A program made the position numbers and the translations under genes. 64,000 nt of DNA, taken from assembly GCA_944472155.2 (NCBI GenBank), contig OX235271.1, positions 80,026,256 through 80,090,255 on the forward strand, given 5' to 3'. This stretch comes from Trichobilharzia szidati. Lineage: Eukaryota > Platyhelminthes > Trematoda > Strigeidida > Schistosomatidae. Positions 60,455-64,000 of the stretch are shown piece after piece (the first letter of the stretch is position 1; each line of letters begins with the position of its first letter). Under the pieces are notes generated by a model. The model was not told the DNA's origin, did not search any database, and saw nothing but the letters and a program-made list of their open reading frames with translations.

Positions 60455-60815
60455 ATTCCATTTGTGTTTTGAGTGGAACCCTGGACTTCAGCAACAGATG
60501 TCCATTTCATTCTGTTCTCTGCAAAGTATTTTAGCCAGCTCCACGGTTACTCATAAGCTTTCAACTCTTCCTCATACGACCTCATCTATGTCACTGTTAT
60601 AAACCCAACTCACCATTTCCCATTCAGGGATTGCCTGCCATCCGATATCACTCAGCGGTCTCCTCAGAGAATAACCAGTCCCTCTATGTATGTATAGACC
60701 ATAGGTGTTTTTTCGGTTAATTGTCTAGCAGAGTTCCTTGGTCACTATCCCTTCCAGCAGGCCATCTGATCTTCAATGTCGAGCCATGGAAGGCAGCTGC
60801 TGATGAGAGATGTAT
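60455..60815 (-). repeat. RTE-like 3' end fragment (antisense)
   Basis: TGAGTGGAACCCTGGACTTC at 60470 and the blocks through GATCTTCAATGTCGAGCC at 60768 follow the order of the 41455 copy. Non-coding by decay. Confidence 0.58.
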
Positions 60816-60819
60816 TCAT

Positions 60820-61825
60820 ACATAAATTTATTATTTTAATAAAACTACTATTACAACTGTATAAGAATGATTTAAAATTCCTATTAGAAAGGTTGTCGAA
60901 TTTATTTTGAACAAAAAATCTTTACCCTTCACTAATTTAAAATGTCAATACTAATACTAGAACAGTATGATTACAGTTCACTTGAGAAAATCGAAAATGA
61001 AACTGTCTTTTATAGGAAATTCGGAGTAGGAATAACAAAGTTCACTATGCACTCACTAACATTCATCGATTGATAAAAGGAAAGGGTACAAATATTGTTT
61101 TCGAGATGCTTAATTTTTGAAATCAAACACAAAAGCATAAATTATGAAGAGGATGAAGGAAAAAAGAATAAGAAGCAATTCTAGAAAATAAACATGGTTG
61201 TTTGAGTAACATTCAAATTTGGCCAAACAAGAACCTGATATAAAGATGAATAAATCAGATGTGGGATAAAGATGGCATGATAACTAATGGGATTACATAC
61301 AAAACACGAAAAAGAGATATACTAAAATATTAAAATAATTGAAATATAAATCATGTTTGAGAATAACACGCTAGATGATAAATAAGATGAGGAGGTTGCT
61401 GGAGGGGGGACAAGATGAAACAGTTAGATAGAACTGTAGCAAAACGAATCACGTAGTGTTTATACGAAGACAAGTTAGGTTTTAATCAACAGATTGCAGC
61501 TGTGTTTGTGTGACGTAGCAATCTGCCAGTTACTTTTTCCCGTAATTATTATGAAATTTAAGCAAAATAAGAACGAAGATAAAAGCTGTTCAGTCTGTTT
61601 TCATTTCATGGCCCTTCTTCATCTGCTAAAAGTTTAAAATTGACGTCAAATTTTATAAATTGAAACATACAACATGCTTCGAACTCCCTTTGAATTAAAC
61701 AATGTTATATATTCACACTTACAATAATTGACGTCATTTTTAAACTGTTGGTAGGCGAAGAAGAGTCAGAAAGTAAAACAAGTGAGCTAATTTTATCCTG
61801 CAAATATATTCACTCTTGATTTGAT
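60820..61825. other. ABCG intron 11 segment, nothing recognised
   Basis: AT-rich, including an A-rich stretch at 61130-61440. No exon-like motif found. Confidence 0.55.
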
Positions 61826-61829
61826 TTTG

Positions 61830-62165
61830 GTTAATGGTGGCTAGCATAGAAGTCCAGGATGGGCATTTTGTCCTGTCTGAGATACGTCATCTGGATTTAC
61901 CTGCTGCATTCCCATAGTATTTGGTGGTTTTCTCGCTGAGATACGAACCCTGTACCCATGGTTCCGAATGCGAAAGCATTATTCACAATGACTCAAGGGC
62001 CATATGGACCACGAGGACGAAACGCTTGACTTTGATTCTATTGCTAATCGTCATGAGTCAAAATAGTTTATCCTTAATCCTTAGACAACGTCGAAGCACC
62101 GTTCAAGAAGCCGGTATGTCAACAGACACTGAGAAGTTCCCTCCAACATTGTCAAATAAAGAAAA
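61830..62165 (-). repeat. Sm-alpha-like hammerhead SINE (family B), antisense with inverted flank
   Basis: Left end GGTGGCTAGCATAGAAGTCC (61846), a worn minus-strand module (61860-61900), a B-box region (ATACGAACCCTGTACC inverted, 61941), then on the right the plus-strand ribozyme 3' region GGACGAAACGCTTGAC (62011-62026) followed by TTGATTCTATTGCTAATCG. The element ends near 62155. Inverted flanks as in 57965-58345. Confidence 0.62.
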
Positions 62166-62169
62166 ATAC

Positions 62170-63345
62170 AGACTAACCTAATAATAAGTCGTTTTTCCTT
62201 TGTTCAGACCAACTGAGGGATTTGTTTATATAAAATTATCTAAAAGCCTGGAGTCATCCTCCTCAGATCAAGAAAAACTGTATTTCTGGTTTAAAATATG
62301 TTCACTTTATTTCTAGACTTCCCTCTTTGGCTATAAATGGCCCAATGTACACAGAATTATTGGGACTGTTCTGTAATACTAAGCAAAGATAGTGAAGATT
62401 AAAAAACACCAGTAACTCATAATCAATACACCAAACTGTTCATTTATTATTATTTGTTCAGAAGAAGAGTATTTGGGAAAATATCAGACTAATAGCCTAA
62501 AACATGAGATTGTTTATTCACCAATTTAGAGGAAGAAAAGTATTTAATAATATGCAAGAAATACTTAACATCAAATAAGCAGTATAAGATCCCTAGGTCT
62601 TCCGGCAGGAAGTAAAGCTGCAAACAAAGTACGAAGGTATGTACTTAGTTCTATAATTAACTTCAGGTTAAAGTGTGGTTAAACACAATATTCTTCCCTG
62701 TAGAAAACTGCGTTACAGCTTTCTATTATCTGTTGTATCATGTAATTGGAAGAAAATCTGGGTCACTACAAGTTTTGAATTAGTGGCTCTACTAGCTGAT
62801 CGACAGGACCTACTGATGGCCAGGTCATCGTTTCAATGTAGCCATCATAGGTGTTGCTTAGCCACTGTGTGAAAGAACGATACATTGCCGTTTATTTTGT
62901 TATCACAGTAGCCAGCGTAACTAGGTCTTCCCTTAGTCCTAACGATACTAAATTAGAAACAAAGAGACAGATTATCTCATCAGCAAGCAGTTGATTCAAC
63001 AAGACAGAATAAAGCTGGATGTATTTTATCTATGTACGGTGGTTAAGATAGCTGATGTATTTACTTTTGGTCTAGCTGCTGTACAAGTAGACGTTTAAGG
63101 ACCTTAAGGTTTCAAATTATCAAGAGCACTTTCAGGGTTTTGGGTAGATAAGTGCCTATCTTTTTTATCCTAATGAGCTTACTATGAAATTTTCTACAAG
63201 AATATGTGGGTTGATTAATGCCTGTGATTTCTGTAATCAGCCGAAGTGATTTAGGTCAGTAGAACGACATAAATTATTTGCCTTCAGTCATTGTATCATC
63301 AAACAGTTATGCCTTGATACCGATATATCAAGTACATAACAAAAC
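62170..63345. other. ABCG intron 11 segment, nothing recognised
   Basis: AT-rich. No coding frame with ABCG helix 5-6 features on the plus strand, so the terminal exons lie further downstream. Confidence 0.55.
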
Positions 63346-63349
63346 GGGT

Positions 63350-63620
63350 TTGACCACGAACTGATATCAATTAGAGAATCACTGGGAAACCAGGGGATTC
63401 TAGAGGTTTATTACCTCCCAGTTTGGAACTCTTCATCAGTACGCACCTGCCAGGGTTCCAACTCAGGACCTTCTGGTTACAAGGTGAGCTCACAGATCAT
63501 TCAGCCCCTGGGAGCTGATTCATTAGTCCATGAATTCCAGCCTTAGCCAGTTCGCGACGTCTGCTCTTGATTAAACCTGTTACCAATCAAGTGGCTGTGA
63601 ACCAACACTTGCCAACAAAA
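63350..63620 (-). repeat. Family A SINE, antisense copy
   Basis: Minus-strand tail (GAACTGATATCAATTAGAG, 63358), module (63400-63445; stem I GTACTG and core ATGAAGA kept, GAAA lost), B box GGGTTCCAACTCAGG at 63453, A-box region near 63500, and the GAATTCCAGCC block at 63533. Confidence 0.65.
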
Positions 63621-63684
63621 TATAGCAGTTTATAATTTAAACATAATTGTATTCAAGTGTTGGAATGCATGAAATCGATCGAAT

Positions 63685-63860
63685 TCGAATTTGACAACGA
63701 ATTGACTTTAGCTAGAGAATCAGTGAGTAGTCCTCAGAAGATTATGAATTCGATTCTTAGTGGGGTAGTGGGTGTGTGCTGCTGGCCAATCCCAAACTAG
63801 GAAGAAGCAACAGTCTAGAGCTTCTCTAACTTAACTCACTCAGTCCATGATCAATTGATT
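63685..63860. repeat. Compact family A foldback SINE
   Basis: Left: minus-strand tail (GAATTGACTTTAGCTAGAG, 63699) directly followed by a plus-strand B-box region (GAATTCGATTCTTAG, 63747), a worn module (CCAATCCCAAACTAGG, 63785) and plus-strand tail to about 63850. A small inverted unit with the promoter nearly at the turning point. Confidence 0.55.
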
Positions 63861-64000
63861 TTTAAAATTACTTTTTTGTCAAGAACTGATTTTCTTTTGA
63901 GTAAATAAAAACATCAATCACGATCCGCTAGTAAACAAAAATTAGAATTAAAAAACACAAGATAATTAAATTAATCCTACCCTATCTTGAAATTAGAAAT

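Noticed and set aside
1..64000. CRISPR array, bacterial operon or prophage
   Set aside because: Repeats are dispersed and not regularly spaced, there are GT-AG introns, and no prokaryotic-type genes are present.

Overview
The window looks like nuclear DNA of a blood fluke (Schistosoma or a very close trematode). It is AT-rich, one gene is spread over more than 50 kb of repeat-filled introns, one intron is only 36 nt, and the repeats are typical of schistosomes: a CsRn1/Boudicca-type Gypsy element, RTE- and CR1/Jockey-like non-LTR fragments, Penelope-like fragments with a GIY-YIG domain, a Merlin transposon, and tRNA-related SINEs with hammerhead-like folds. There is no bacterial-type gene organisation and no CRISPR array.

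Layout. 1-6.4 kb: a young Gypsy LTR retrotransposon on the minus strand (740-4965; two 193-bp LTRs differing at about one base) inserted in the 3' part of an older relative (1-739 and 4966 to about 6125). The young copy is dead: three in-frame stops and a deletion of the integrase C-terminus. 6.4-9.5 kb: no recognised gene. 9.5-60.4 kb: the one host gene, an ABCG1/ABCG4-like (White subfamily) half-transporter on the plus strand. I reconstruct 11 coding exons, all with GT-AG introns and all in phase, giving 579 codons from a plausible start to transmembrane helix 4. The last exons lie beyond the window. An apparent stop at 9658-9660 falls inside a 36-nt micro-intron.

All the remaining features lie in the introns. 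Intron 2 has a 5'-truncated CR1/Jockey-like element and intron 8 a second copy. RTE-like 3' fragments are scattered, mostly antisense; two form a large inverted repeat at 23.5-26.0 kb whose inner arms look identical while the outer arms are clearly diverged. Penelope-like pieces lie at about 22.9, 37.0 and 49.2 kb, and a Merlin element at 59.08-60.03 kb.

The most interesting content is a family of short tRNA-related repeats. Many are foldbacks: the same module lies in inverted orientation on both sides of a tRNA-like promoter. Three such foldbacks have perfect target-site duplications of 12, 13 and 16 bp, so each inserted as a single unit. The module fits hammerhead-ribozyme geometry (stems I, II and III and the GAAA strand), but most copies have core position C3 replaced. 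A second, Sm-alpha-like hammerhead SINE family shows a similar inverted architecture and also has C3 replaced.

Everything here comes from reading the sequence. Family names rest on motif recognition, not on a database search, and repeat boundaries are approximate unless a duplication is given.
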